From positions 22,311,501 to 22,375,500 of the forward strand of contig CATNEN010000001.1 in NCBI GenBank assembly GCA_950097015.1: a DNA stretch of 64,000 nt, written 5' to 3'. The position numbers and the translations under genes are program-made. Shown piece after piece: positions 10,433 through 21,932 of the stretch. Numbering within the stretch: the stretch's first letter is position 1; each line of letters starts with the position of its first letter. Source of the stretch: Macrostomum hystrix (lineage: Eukaryota > Platyhelminthes > Macrostomidae). Under the pieces are notes generated by a model, which saw nothing but the letters and a program-made list of their open reading frames with translations, had not been told where the DNA came from and searched no databases.

Positions 10433-13400
10433 TCAGGCCTCCCTTAGAGCCAAGTAATTTCGGCTTAACTCTAACCAGGCCCCAACCAGGTAGCCGCGGT
10501 CACCGATGGCGTCCTTGACAACCAGCAGGCGCAGTCGGCCGGTAGAATTGGTCACACTGAGACCCAGCCGCGGACCGTCGTACTCATACTCAACTCCGCC
10601 GTCCAGCTCATTGTCTCCTACGCTGGCAAAGAATGCCGGCTCGCTGAGACTCCACACGGCGCTGCCGGCTGCTGCGTTGCTACCGACGCCGCTGCCAGCG
10701 CCGCTGGGTCCGGCGTACAACGCGAAGTCGCAGTAGCAGGCGTCGCGAACCCGACCCTCGAGTCCGGCCGGCCCGGCGCGCCAGCGGAACTCCGGCTCGC
10801 AGTCGTAGGGCACGTGATCGCCGCGCCGACGAGGATCGATCAGCTCGCAGGCCAGCCAGTCATCGCCAGCCGCTGGCGTCAGGTCCAGGCAGCGCCATGT
10901 ATTGTAGACGAACTCGGTGCCGCGATGCTCCTTGAGCAGGAGAATGGCTGACAGGCCCGAGATGCGGCTGGTAAGCGCTGGCGGGACTGCTGGGATTGAA
11001 GCCGCGATGGATGAGCCCTGCAGCGACCCGACTGAAGCGGTCGAAGACCCTCGGCGAACGCTCTTTGACACTGGCGGGATTTGAGGCAGGGAATGATATT
11101 GGTCTAACAGGTCAATAGTGTCTAACAGGTTGATCTTGTGTCTAACAGGTTGATCTTGTGTCTAACAGGTTGATCTTGTGTCTAACAGGTTGATCTTGTG
11201 TCTAACAGGTTGATCTTGTGTCTAACAGGTTGATCTTGTGTCTAACAGGTTGATCTTGTGTCTAACAGGTTGATCTTGTGTCTAACAGGTTGATCTTGTG
11301 TCTAACAGGTTGATCTTGTGTCTAACAGGTTGATCTTGTGTCTAACAGGTTGATCTTGTGTCTAACAGGTTGATCTTGTGTCTAACAGGTTGATCTTGTG
11401 TCTAACAGGTTGATCTTGTGTCTAACAGGTTGATCTTGTGTCTAACAGGTTGATCTTGTGTCTAACAGGTTGATCTTGTGTCTAACAGGTTGATCTTGTG
11501 TCTAACAGGTTGATCTTGTGTCTAACAGGTAGATCTTGTGTCTAACAGGTTGATCTTGTGTCTAACAGGTTGATCTTGTGTCTAACAGGTTGATCTTGTG
11601 TCTAACAGGTTGATCTTGTGTCTAACAGGCAGATTTAGTTACGAATATGTCACCTGTGGCAGCAGCCCTTGTACTGCCAGCCTTCGCAGCGGCTCCACCG
11701 GAGCCTCCACCGGCGGCAGCAGCGGAGCCTCCCAAAATAGCGGTTCTGGCCGCGTTGACGACCAACTCGTAAGCCAGCTGCAGCCTGACAAATGCCAGCG
11801 TCGAATCGCCTCTGTCCCCGTGGACACTGCCGTCAGTCCACTCGCCGACAAGCAGGCCGTCGCCAAGGAGATGGACTGTGACGCAGCTGGCGTCTTTGTC
11901 ACCGGTGCGACTGTCGCGGCTGAGGCGCGCCAACGGCTGGCAACCGGTGAGACGGTTGAACAGCACCGCGGCTCGGCGGGGACATTCACTGGCCGGGAGA
12001 AGGTCGGGATGGGCGGCGGGGAAGCTGGCGCGACACACCTTGGCCGGAGGTGGGGCGGGTGGAACCGTTCGATTGGAATGCCTCATCAGAGATCCTCATT
12101 CCGGATGGATGGCGTCAGAGATCATAGTGGCGTCAGAGATCAGAGAGATCAGAGAGATCAGAGATCAGAAATCCTCATAGTAAGATCAGAGATTCTCATA
12201 GTGAGATCAGAGATTCTCATAGTGAGATTAGGGATTCTCATAGTGAGATCAGAGATTCTCTTAGTGAGATCAGAGATTCTCATAGTGAGATCAGAGATTA
12301 TCATAGTAAGATCAGAGATTCTCATAATGAGATCAGAGATTCTCATAGTGAGATCAGAGATTCTTATACTCAGATCAGAGATTCTCATTTTGAGATCAGA
12401 GATTCTCACAGTGAGATCAGAGATTCTCATAGTAAGATCAGATATTTTTATAGTGAGATCAGAGATTCTCACAGTGAGATTAGAGATTCTCATAGTAAGA
12501 TCAGATATTTTTATAGTGTGATCAGAGCTATTCTCACAGTGAGATCAGAGATTCTCACAGTGAGATCAGAGATTCTCACAGTGAGATCAGAGATTCTCAC
12601 AGTGAGATCAGAGATTCTCACATTGAGATCAGAGATTCTCACAGTGAGATCAGAGATTCTCACAGTGAGATCAGAGATTCTCACAGTGAGATCAGAGATT
12701 CTCACAGTGAGATCAGTGAGAGATTCTCATTTTGAGATCAGAGATTCTCACAGTGAGATCAGAGATTCTCATAGTAAGATCAGATATTTTTATAGTGAGA
12801 TCAGAGATTCTCACAGTGAGATTAGAGATTCTCATAGTAAGATCAGATATTTTTATAGTGTGATCAGAGTTATTCTCACAGTGAGATCAGAGATTCTCAC
12901 AGTGCGATCAGAGATTCTCACATTGAGATCAGAGATTCTCACAGTGAGATCAGAGTGATAAGCTCCTATTTAGTTAAAAGTCTGCGGCACAGACCAGCTG
13001 AGACACTCGGCCCATATTGTCAGGCAGGCTGTTCGCAGCAGCAGAGGTGGTGAAGGCTATGACGGTGCTAAGTCTGCCTGGGTTTCGAACCCTGGCAGAC
13101 ATGGACGCCTCCAATGAGCGCCCGGAGTCGCCCAAAAAGTCCAGGGTGACGCGGAAGTCGATGTCGGAGAAGTTTGCCAAACTGCTCAAGTATTTGCGGC
13201 TGCTGGCGTGCTTGCGAAGTCTGCCATGGACGGGAATGGAAAAAATGGTTAAGATTAATGTTAAGAAATAGGAAACTGGAAAAAATCATATAGAAATCCC
13301 GCTGTGCTGCGGATTGTACAAACGATTGAAATTCTACCAAATTCTCGTGAAAAATCAACAACAACTTTAGAAAACAAGCCTGGAATGAAAATTTCCTGAT

Positions 13401-13799
13401 TTCATTCTTGCACTCGCTTGAATGTGTTTTTTGTTATAATTATTTGAAAGGCCATTCAGCGCACCGATTGAAGAAGGTGGCTTTCCAGACTCCGCCGTTG
13501 GCACCCAGCGGCACGCCAAACGGCTCCGGCTGCTTCGGGAAGCACCGGGCGCAGATCGGGCGCCAGAGCGATTCGGAGGCGGCGAACTCGGCCCACAGGC
13601 GGCAGACCATCGAGCAGCTGACCAGGGCACGGGGCGAGAGTTGGCGAAAAATCTGCAGCAGCAGCTCGGGCGGCAGCGAGTCTGCCGAGATGCCGGCGGC
13701 TCGGCCTCGAGGCCGGCTCTGACGCGACTGCAGCCAGCTGGTGACGTCAGACTTTTGCAGTCGATTTGATGTGCCTCGGGTAGACTGACTGCGACTCAT
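10433..13799 (-). CDS. FBXO15: FBXO15-like F-box protein
   Basis: Four coding exons: 13799-13465, 13220-13091, 12038-11654, 11070-10433, about 495 aa, close to the usual FBXO15 length of about 510. Residues ~37-80 form an F-box (SLPPELLLQIFRQL...VCRLWAEFA...LWR), which in this family docks on SKP1 of an SCF ubiquitin ligase. The C-terminal part follows FBXO15: GDGLLVGEWTDG then LAFVRLQLAYELV in exon 3; ACYCDFALY, VWSLSEPAFF and TGRLRLLVVKDAIGDRGYLV then WLELS in exon 4. Exon 1 to 2 (CG|gt to ag|A) and exon 3 to 4 joins are phase-consistent. The exon 2 donor (AGG|gttcga) and exon 3 acceptor (ccaag|GTG) are my best phase-0 pair but less certain. The substrate is unknown. Introns 2 and 3 are largely minisatellite. 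Confidence 0.8.
11098..11637. repeat. 20-bp minisatellite filling FBXO15 intron 3
   Basis: About 27 near-perfect copies of TCTAACAGGTTGATCTTGTG. The host intron spans 11653-11071 (583 bp). Only about 16 bp beside the donor and 27 bp beside the acceptor are not array, so the intron is about 90% repeat. Confidence 0.97.
12127..12957. repeat. 20-21 bp minisatellite, FBXO15 intron 2
   Basis: About 40 copies of AGATCAGAGATTCTCACAGT with common variants (CATAGT, CATTTT, and a TATTTTTATAGT form). A block of several variant units around 12380-12535 recurs around 12725-12875, showing segmental duplication within the array. Confidence 0.95.
13012..13100 (+). other. tRNA-like sequence overlapping the FBXO15 exon 2 donor
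   Basis: The plus strand shows GCAGAGGTGGTGAAGGC (A-box/D-arm-like), then CCTGGGTTTCGAACCCTGG (T-arm/B-box-like) flanked by GTCTGCC and GGCAGAC. The last part is a 29-bp near-palindrome at 13072-13100. It looks tRNA-derived but not like a working tRNA gene. The minus-strand splice donor proposed for FBXO15 exon 2 falls inside the B-box-like segment. Confidence 0.45.
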
Positions 13800-15600
13800 T
13801 GCTCAGCAGGGCTGAAAACTGGCTAAGTTTGGTCAGCAAAAATTTATAATACATTTAAAATTATTTTCGTTAGTTTATTGGTTTTCACAGTTTATTGTTT
13901 TAAGATAAAAAAACTGGATCCAAGGAAATTTTCAACATGCCAGTTGAAATACAAAAAATATTGATACTAAAAACGTTAGAAAAAAATTAATTTACGAGAA
14001 ATTTTTTTGTTATTGGAAGCTAATGAAGTGAGACTAGATATTCTATGATCAAGTAATTAAAAATAATTGCATTTGTTTATGAAAATATATGAATATGTAC
14101 TTAAGCTTATTGACAAAGAATACAAAAAATTACGAGTTGCATTTTCGTTCGAAACATTTGTGACACAAAAAGGTTTATTAATATAGAAAGTATTTTGCTT
14201 TCTAATTCTGTCATTTTGTCACTTTGTTTGTGTCAATGACACATTTCAAGAAAGAAAATTAACTAAAATGACACTTTAGTTCATTTTAAAATGGGTAAAT
14301 TTGTCATTTTTATTACACTCGTAGAGAGCCGCTAATTTAGCTAGTTTAAACATCACATATTAAATACACCGTTTTCGACATGATTCCAGAAGAACGTGTG
14401 ACGTTCTTTTAAAAAATCGCGGACATGAGAAATGAGAATGCCATATTTTAGAAGTTGTATTTGTTGTTACTGTAAACTAACAATAAAATTATATGTTACC
14501 TATTATATTAATGTATTCTAATTTCATATTAACAGTATTTGTATTTTTATAATATTCTCTGCACTTAAGTTATGACTTCTAATATAGCATGACTTTTTAC
14601 ATTTGTTTTGATGCTCGCAAAAAATAGCGTAATTTGTTGCATATTTAAAATTTCTAAGCATAAAATGAAGTTACACACTATTTTTAAGTATTTTTCTCTA
14701 AAGTTAAGGCTATAGTTAGAATTACTTAACTTTTTAGACAAGGCTAAGCGAAAGATAGCCTGCTACTTCCTCCTAATTGCACAGTGCGGCTAAATAAACA
14801 GTATATGCTATCCCCATTTTTAAGAGGACAATTAACTTGGAGACTTGTGAACGTGTTAATTTCATAAAATACAGCAGAAAGTTAACGAAGTCTAGACAGT
14901 AATGACTGTTAAAGTTTGACGCGAATTTTGATTAAATAAAACACTTTAGCTTACTTGATTTAATGAAGCAATTAAACACGGTTACATGTAGAATGTACAA
15001 GATGTACAACAGCAGCACGGCCTATCTGGTTACCACGGAGTCGAGAATGCTGAACGACGAAGCAAGGAGCCAAATATTCTCCGGCTTCCCTTGTGTGCAT
15101 CAGAGCGGGTATCCAGAGGTATTTTGAATTTGTTGTGAAGAGAAAGCTTTGTTAATTTTGTATTGAATAAAAAATATCCTCGGAAACGCATTGATACAGG
15201 AATATACAGATTGCTCATCTGCAAATGGGTATATCCAAATATAACCCGTTGGGAATATCCAAAGATGGGGGGGCGGCTTGACCTTAGACTATTCGCAGAT
15301 AAGCAATCTGTTTCGATGCCCGAAAGGCGCGCAAAAATTTACTTAGTTCACAATTTCCGTCGACGCAATCGTTTGTGGCCCAAACGAAACATACACAATA
15401 GCATCCATTCCATCAGACTTGAACTCACTTATCATTTTTAGCTCGTATGTCGCATACTAAAAGTACTCTCTTTTTTTCTCTTGCTAGTTGACACTCGGCC
15501 CATAGACTATGGGGTAACTGAGTGAGTACAAGCGGTCTTGAGAAGCCAACAACTTGCAAGAGATGACAAATTGACAATTAGCATAATCTAAAAGAAGCTA
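13800..15600. other. AT-rich spacer between divergent FBXO15-like and PP1-like genes
   Basis: The two flanking genes are transcribed away from each other, so both promoters should lie in this 1.8 kb. No exon, array or clear element is seen. A short GACACTCGGCCCATA stretch at about 15489 recurs near 13001 and hints at another dispersed repeat. Confidence 0.4.
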
Positions 15601-15621
15601 AAAGAGCCGCAATAGACGAAA

Positions 15622-16725
15622 ATGGGTGGCGAAGAGTCGGAAGACCCGCAGGAGCCACAGGCCGCCAATTACAATAATTACCGCAAGAGAATCAGCGTAT
15701 TGCAAGAGATTAATGTGCGAGAACTGACCATACGGCTGCTCAGCTTCCCGGCGGACAATTTTTCGTCCCACCCAAAGATCACAGCTCAGGAATGCTTAGC
15801 CTTGTGCCATACTGGCTTGGTGTTCCTCAGCACCAAAACCACCACCTGCCTGAGCGTGCAGACACCGGTTAACATTGTGGGCGATATTCACGGCCAGTTT
15901 CACGACCTCCTGCGCTACTTCGACATCCTTGGTCAGCCGCCGGCCTCACGCTACCTATTCTTGGGCGACTATATCGACCGGGGAAAGTTCTCAATCGAGG
16001 TGTTCGTTCTGCTGCTGTCCCTGATGATCATGTACCCGGACTCAGTGTACCTGCTGCGCGGAAATCACGAGGCTGCTAACATCTGTCTCCGATACGGCTT
16101 CAAAGACGAAGTGATGCAGCGATACGGCCCGGAGATGGGGCTGAAGGTGCTCAAGGGCTTCCTGCGCTGCTTCCAGTGGCTGCCATTGTGCGCGATTGTT
16201 GGCAAACAAATTTTCTGCTGCCACGGCGGCATCTCGCCCAGCTTCTCGCTGGACCCGTACCTGGACGGCAATCAGGACTCGTGCATCAATGCGATCAACA
16301 GTATCGAACGGCCGTTCGAGCCGCCACTCTTTGGCGTCAAATGCGACCTGCTTTGGGCTGATCCGCAGAACACCGAAATCTACGATCATTTCCAGGTGAT
16401 GGGCGAGAAGCCAAAAATGTTCTGGTCGCCAACCCGACGCGGCTGCTCGTTCCTATTCTCAGCCGAGGCTCTGGAAGCCGTTTTGCAGCGTTTCCAAGTC
16501 AACTTTATAGTCCGCGGTCACCAGTTGGCCAACATGGGCTTTAACATGCTGCTTGGCAGGCGCTGCGTCACCATCTTCAGCGCGCCCGGGTACAGTGGCA
16601 ATTACTACAACAATGGCGCCGTGCTGCAATTTGAGACTGACATGATCAATCCGAAAAGGCCTGGAGCATTCTTTATACTCAAGCCACAGGCCAACAAGCC
16701 TTTGGAAAATCTGTTCTGGATTTGA
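15622..16725 (+). CDS. divergent PP1-type Ser/Thr protein phosphatase, intronless
   Basis: A single ORF of 367 aa. The PPP catalytic motifs are intact: GDIHG (87-91), GDYIDRG (115-121), GNHE (147-150), HGG (201-203) and RGH (298-300). The expected metal ligands D88, H90, D116, N148, H201 and H300 are present, so dephosphorylation of Ser/Thr in the cytosol or nucleus is likely. Overall spacing and LLWADP / SAPxY fit PP1 (about 330 aa) better than PP2A. Divergent points: a ~90-residue N-terminal lead, an extra ~12 residues after LLWADP, WSPTRRGCSF in place of the usual WGxNDRGVSF, and SAPGYSG in place of SAPNYCG, which loses the loop cysteine of PP1. The lack of introns among intron-rich neighbours suggests a retrocopy, as is common for testis-type PP1 genes. 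The start is the first ATG of the frame (AAAATGG context). Confidence 0.9.
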   Translation: MGGEESEDPQEPQAANYNNYRKRISVLQEINVRELTIRLLSFPADNFSSHPKITAQECLALCHTGLVFLSTKTTTCLSVQTPVNIVGDIHGQFHDLLRYFDILGQPPASRYLFLGDYIDRGKFSIEVFVLLLSLMIMYPDSVYLLRGNHEAANICLRYGFKDEVMQRYGPEMGLKVLKGFLRCFQWLPLCAIVGKQIFCCHGGISPSFSLDPYLDGNQDSCINAINSIERPFEPPLFGVKCDLLWADPQNTEIYDHFQVMGEKPKMFWSPTRRGCSFLFSAEALEAVLQRFQVNFIVRGHQLANMGFNMLLGRRCVTIFSAPGYSGNYYNNGAVLQFETDMINPKRPGAFFILKPQANKPLENLFWI

Positions 16726-16773
16726 CGCCTTCTTTGGAAAATTCCTTGCTTTGATTTTTTTCCCCCGGCCAAA

Positions 16774-16779
16774 AATAAA
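16774..16779 (+). terminator. candidate polyadenylation signal of PP1-like gene
   Basis: AATAAA about 50 bp after the TGA stop at 16723-16725. The position is plausible for a short 3' UTR. Confidence 0.6.
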
Positions 16780-16927
16780 CTAGGAAGCAAAGAATGTTTT
16801 TAAATAATTGTCATCAAACGCGTTGTTAAAAGACGCGGCATTTTCATCGGCAACTAAAGATGTTTGTTTGCAACGCATCTACTTTAGAATTCGATTGACA
16901 GGCTGAGATTCAAGTCCTGTTGGCGGG

Positions 16928-18145
16928 GCAGACAGTGAAAATTGGGGGTGGTGGGGTAGGGTGTTTGTCAGTGATTGGCTGCGAGCTAGTCAATGTAAAT
17001 TGGGGGTGGTGCGATAGGGTGTTTGTCAGTGGTTGGCTGCGAGCTAGTCAATGTACTCGTAAATTAGGGTGGTGGGGTAGGGTGTTTGTCAGTGATTGGC
17101 TGCGAGCTAGTCAATGTAAATTGGGGGTGGTGCGATAGGGTGTTTGTCAGTGGTTGGCTGCGAGCTAGTCAATGTACTCGTAAATTAGGGTGGTGGGGTA
17201 GGGTGTTTGTCAGTGATTGGCTGCGAGCTAGTCAATGTAAATTGGGGGTGGTGCGATAGGGTGTTTGTCAGTGGTTGGCTGCGAGCTAGTCAATGTACTC
17301 GTAAATTAGGGTGGTGGGGTAGGGTGTTTGTCAGTGATTGGCTGCGAGCTAGTCAATGTAAATTGGGGGTGGTGCGATAGGGTGTTTGTCAGTGATTGGC
17401 TGCGAGCTAGTCAATGTACTCGTAAATTAGGGTGGTGGGGTAGGGTGTTTGTCAGCGATTGGCTGCGAGCTAGTCAATGTAAAATGGGGTGGTGGGGTAG
17501 GGTGTTTGTCTGTGATTGGCTGCGAGCTAGTCAATGTAAATTAGGGTGGTGGGGTAGGGTGTCTGTCAGCGATTGGCTGCGAGCTAGTCAATGTAAATTG
17601 GGGTGGTAGGGTAGGGTGTTTGTCAGTGATTGGCTGCGAGCTAGTCAATGTAAATTGGGGTGGTAGGGTAGGGTGTTTGTCAGTGATTGGCTGCGAGCTA
17701 GTCAATGTAAAATGGGGTGGTGGGGTAGGGTGTTTGTCTGTGATTGGCTGCGAGCTATTAAATGTAAATTGGGGTGGTGGGGTAGGGTGTCTGTCAGCGA
17801 TTGGCTGCGAGCTATTCAATGTAAATTGGGGTGGTGGAGTAGGGCTTTTGTCAGCGATTGGCTGCGAGCTATTCAATGTAAATTGGGGTGGTGGGGTAGG
17901 GTGTTTGTCAGTGATTGGCTGCGAGATTGTCAATGTAAATTGGGGATCGTGAGTAGGGCTTTTGTCAGTGATTGGCTGCGAGCTAGTCTACGTAAATTGG
18001 GGGTGGTGCGATAGGGTGTTTGTCAGTGGTTGGCTGCGAGCTATTCAATGTACTCGTAAATTGGGGTGGTGGGTAGGGTGTTTATCACCGATTGGCTGCG
18101 AGATGGTCAGTTAAAATTGGGGCTTGTCAGCGATTGGCGCGTGCT
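16928..18145. repeat. ~60-bp satellite with a 121-bp higher-order unit
   Basis: About 20 monomers carrying TGTTTGTCAGTGATTGGCTG and GGGTGGTGGGGTAGGG. In the first part two monomer types alternate (one with GTAAATTGGGGG, one with GTACTCGTAAATTAGGG). The first type recurs at 16995, 17116, 17237 and 17358, an exact 121-bp period. Later monomers diverge. It starts about 200 bp past the PP1-like stop. Confidence 0.95.
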
Positions 18146-18149
18146 GGTG

Positions 18150-19365
18150 TACAATATAGAGAATGAACAAGTCATGAATAAAGGCTTCTTTAAAATTCCT
18201 GATGGTAGCAGAAAGTAATTAATCATTACCAAGCAAGTCACTGCAGGCAAGTGAATTATCTTTTCAAATATGCATTTTTTATTTGCTAATTTTCAACGCG
18301 CTTACTAGATTACTTATAACAGTAATAATAGCAAGAGCGCAGCTCACTCAACACCGTATTGAAAAGTATTCAAGACAAGAAAAGATAATTCTAGGTAACT
18401 TAACTAAGAACAGCCTTTGCACACGAGTCTGGTGTCAGCAAATGTACTTTTGCTAATACTCACAGTGATAGGGGTTAGAATTCGCTACCTATACGTGTAA
18501 GAATATGATTATGTAAGAATTCTGTTTATATTGCGGCAAAAAATAGATGAACTAATTATTTCAATACTGAGGCATATTGTTGATTTTAATTCTGCTTAGC
18601 ATATTACTTTTCTAGCAATGTTTGCTCAAGCTACTATAAGTAACATGCAGTTGGTGAACAAATTAAAGCCAAGAAGAGAATCGAAATCGATATTGCAGCT
18701 TCTATTTGCCTTTGTTGCGCAAAACAGATTGCATTTCAAAACGACAGCCAATTGACAATGCGGCATAAAAGGCCCAAATCATGTTCGCAACAGCCTACTT
18801 ACAAAGAGTTATCAGTAGTGTGATTAACAAATAGCAACATTTTTATAAAGAAAACCATAAAATAAGTGCAATTACGAGTAGCAGTATAATTTAAAAGAAA
18901 ATTGCATGCATCACTCAGGAGAAGCTAACGGAAGTCCCACGAGAGCTTTGAAACAAAGCATTGAAGACAAGGGGCGATGCAGCGATGTGACCAGAATCAA
19001 ATATACACGGAAGTAAAAAAACGGTTGACAGAAAAACAATACAGTCAGAAACGGTTGAAAAACTCAATTGCAAAATAATCAATACAGACAGACAAAGCTT
19101 GCCATTGAGTCCAAAGCAGTTTTGCAAGTTGACAATAACTTGTGTGACCAGTTAGGTTCGAGCTAATAAACAAGGCTATTAGTTTTTAGTTAATAAATCA
19201 AGTCAAGCTTCAACAGGAGTAGGTGTGAGACAGTTTCAATTGTCATTTAAACAATAGACGCCACTGTTCACTCAGAAATCCAGAAATCCAGAAATCCACA
19301 AAGTCAAATCCCAAATCCTAGATAAGTGAACAAAATTCCTAGAAGCGCTACGCCTAATTCCTAGA
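18150..19365. other. AT-rich spacer, nothing recognised
   Basis: No domain-bearing ORF and no splice-bounded exon. A short CCAGAAAT triplication lies near 19276-19300, just before the next array. Confidence 0.45.
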
Positions 19366-19369
19366 ATCC

Positions 19370-21090
19370 TTATTCTTTATTCCTAGAATCCTTATCCCTA
19401 ATTCCCAGAATCCTTATCCCTAACTCCTAGAATCCTTATCCCTAACTCCTAGAATCCTTATCCCTAACTCCTAGAATCCTTATTCTTTATTCCTAGAATC
19501 CTTATCCCTAACTCCTAGAATCCTTATACATAATTACTAGAGCATATCCCTAATTCCCAGAATCCTTATCCCTAATTCCCAGAATCCTTATCCCTAATTT
19601 CTAGAATCTTTATCCCTAACTCCTAGAATCCTTATTCTTTATTCCTAGAATCCTTATCCCTAGCTCCTAGAATCCTTATCCCTAACTCCTAGAATCCTTA
19701 TCCCTAACTCCTAGAATCCTTATTCTTTATTCCTAGAATCCTTATCCCTAACTCCTAGAATCCTTATACATAATTACTAGAGCATATCCCTAATTCCCAG
19801 AATCCTTATCCCTAATTCCCAGAATCCTTATCCCTAATTTCTAGAATCTTTATCCCTAACTCCTAGAATCCTTATTCTTTATTCCTAGAATCCTTATCCC
19901 TAGCTCCTAGAATCCTTATCCCTAATTTCTAGAATCTTTATCCCTAACTCCTAGAATCCTTATTCTTTATTCCTAGAATCCTTATCCCTAGCTCCTAGAA
20001 TCCTTATCCCTAATTCCTAGAATCCTTATCCCTAATTCCTAGAATCCTTATCCCTAATTCCTAGAATCCTTATCCCTAATTCCCAGAATCCTTATTCTTT
20101 ATTCCTAGAATCCTTATCCCTAGCTCCTAGAATCCTTATCCCTAATTCCTAGAATCCTTATCCCTAATTCCTAGAATCCTTATCCCTAATTCCCAGAATC
20201 CTTATCCCTAATTCCTAGAATCCTTATCCCTAATTCCTAGAATCCTTATCCCTAATTCCTAGAATCCTTATCCCTAATTCCTAGAATCTTTATCCCTAAC
20301 TCCTAGAATCCTTATCCCTAACTCCTAGAATCCTTATCCCTAATTCCTAGAATCCTTATCCCTAATTCCTAGAATCCTTATCCCTAATTCCTAGAATCTT
20401 TATCCCTAACTCCTAGAATCCTTATCCCTAATTCCTAGAATCCTTATCCCTAATTCCTAGAATCCTTATCCCTAATTCCTAGAATCTTTATCCCTAACTC
20501 CTAGAATCCTTATCCCTAACTCCTAGAATCCTTATCCCTAATTCCTAGAATCCTTATCCCTAATTCCCAGAATCCTTATCCCTAATTCCTAGAATCTTTA
20601 TCCCTAACTCCTAGAATCCTTATCCCTAATTCCTAGAATCCTTATCCCTAATTCCTAGAATCTTTATCCCTAACTCCTAGAATCCTTATCCCTAACTCCT
20701 AGAATCCTTATCCCTAATTCCTAGAATCCTTATCCCTAATTCCCAGAATCCTTATCCCTAATTCCTAGAATCTTTATCCCTAACTCCTAGAATCCTTATC
20801 CCTAATTCCTAGAATCCTTATCCCTAATTCCTAGAATCCTTATCCCTAACTCCGAGAATCCTTATCCCTAATTCCTAGAATCCTTATCCCTAATTCCTAG
20901 AATCCTTATCCCTAATTCCCAGAATCCTTATCCCTAATTCCTAGAATCCTTATCCCTAATTCCCAGAATCCTTATCCCTAATTCCCAGAATCCTTATCCC
21001 TAATTCCTAGAATCCTTATCCCTAATTCCCAGAATCCTTATCCCTAATTCCTAGAATCCTTATCCCTAGCTCCTAGAATCCTTATCTCTA
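19370..21090. repeat. 22-bp minisatellite, ~78 copies
   Basis: The unit contains TATCCCTAATTCCTAGAATC; variants swap AATTCC, AACTCC, AATTCCC and AGCTCC, or TATTCTTTATTCC. A block of about 11 units is duplicated: the text from about 19441 onward repeats at exactly +240 bp (19681 onward), including a rare TATACATAATTACTAGAGC variant. Confidence 0.96.
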
Positions 21091-21099
21091 ATTCGTAGA

Positions 21100-21930
21100 A
21101 CTTAAATCCAAGTTAGTAGAACCAAAGTCCCAAATTCCTAGGAATTTCAGTTCGAACCAAGCACGTTTCAGCGCCAATTCTCTCCAAGTAGAGTATTAAT
21201 AGTTAAAGCAAAAACAATCACGAATAAAAAATGTTAAGGTAAAAATTAATTATAAAAAAAACAGCGAACTGCATTCGTTGAATTTAGTTGTGCTTAAAAA
21301 GCAAAGAAAACTCGATGAGTGAAATCACAGCGCTGAAAAGCATGTTTACACAGTCGGAAAAAAAATAACTAAAATCGATTGCCACACACAGAATGTGCGC
21401 TTGAAATCATAAAAAAATTACTGCTTGCAGTGTGACAGTGGGACTAACAAATAGAGCAGTTTTCTAGGAAACTGTCCTTGCCTAGCATTATGTGAGACAA
21501 TGTGAGCTCACAGTTGACCAGAATAGGCAAGCAAATAAAGTTCAGTTAGGGCTTTAGCGGAATAAAATAGACAAATATTGCCACAGGAAGTCATTTATAA
21601 CTGCATCTCAACTCAAGGTGTTTTACGTTTTACGCCACCTGTTGAATTTAGTAACGAATAATTAAAGTTACTTTTTTGCTACTGGTAGAGTTTCGTTACT
21701 TAAAGCAAGGTGACTAGAACAAACGTTAACAATCGTTACTTTCCGTTACTTAGAAGTGAAATTATGAGGATATAAAATTCTTTTTGTTTTATGCACCAAA
21801 TTTTCAATAAGTAACGAGTAAAAAGTAACGACTAAAGCGCTACTTTTTCAAACCCGTGAAATTAAGTGTAAAAGTAACGAAAAAAGTAACGATGCCCAAC
21901 ACCGTAAAAGAAAACGGCTCTGAGAATAAT
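21100..21930. other. 3' flank of MAP7 gene with GTTACTTTT-like motifs
   Basis: AT-rich sequence downstream of the MAP7 stop. GTTACTTTT / AAAAGTAACG motifs recur from about 21655 to 21890 and again in MAP7 intron 5 (25.1-25.3 kb). No clear polyadenylation signal was found. Confidence 0.4.
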
Positions 21931-21932
21931 CG

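Noticed and set aside
11098-11637. CRISPR-like regular repeats
   Set aside because: Units are directly contiguous with no unique spacers, the genome is eukaryotic, and no cas-like gene is present.
19370-21090. Telomere-like CCCTAA motifs
   Set aside because: CCCTAA occurs once per 22-bp unit (also in the 29.9 and 38.7 kb arrays) and never as a continuous 6-7 bp telomeric repeat.
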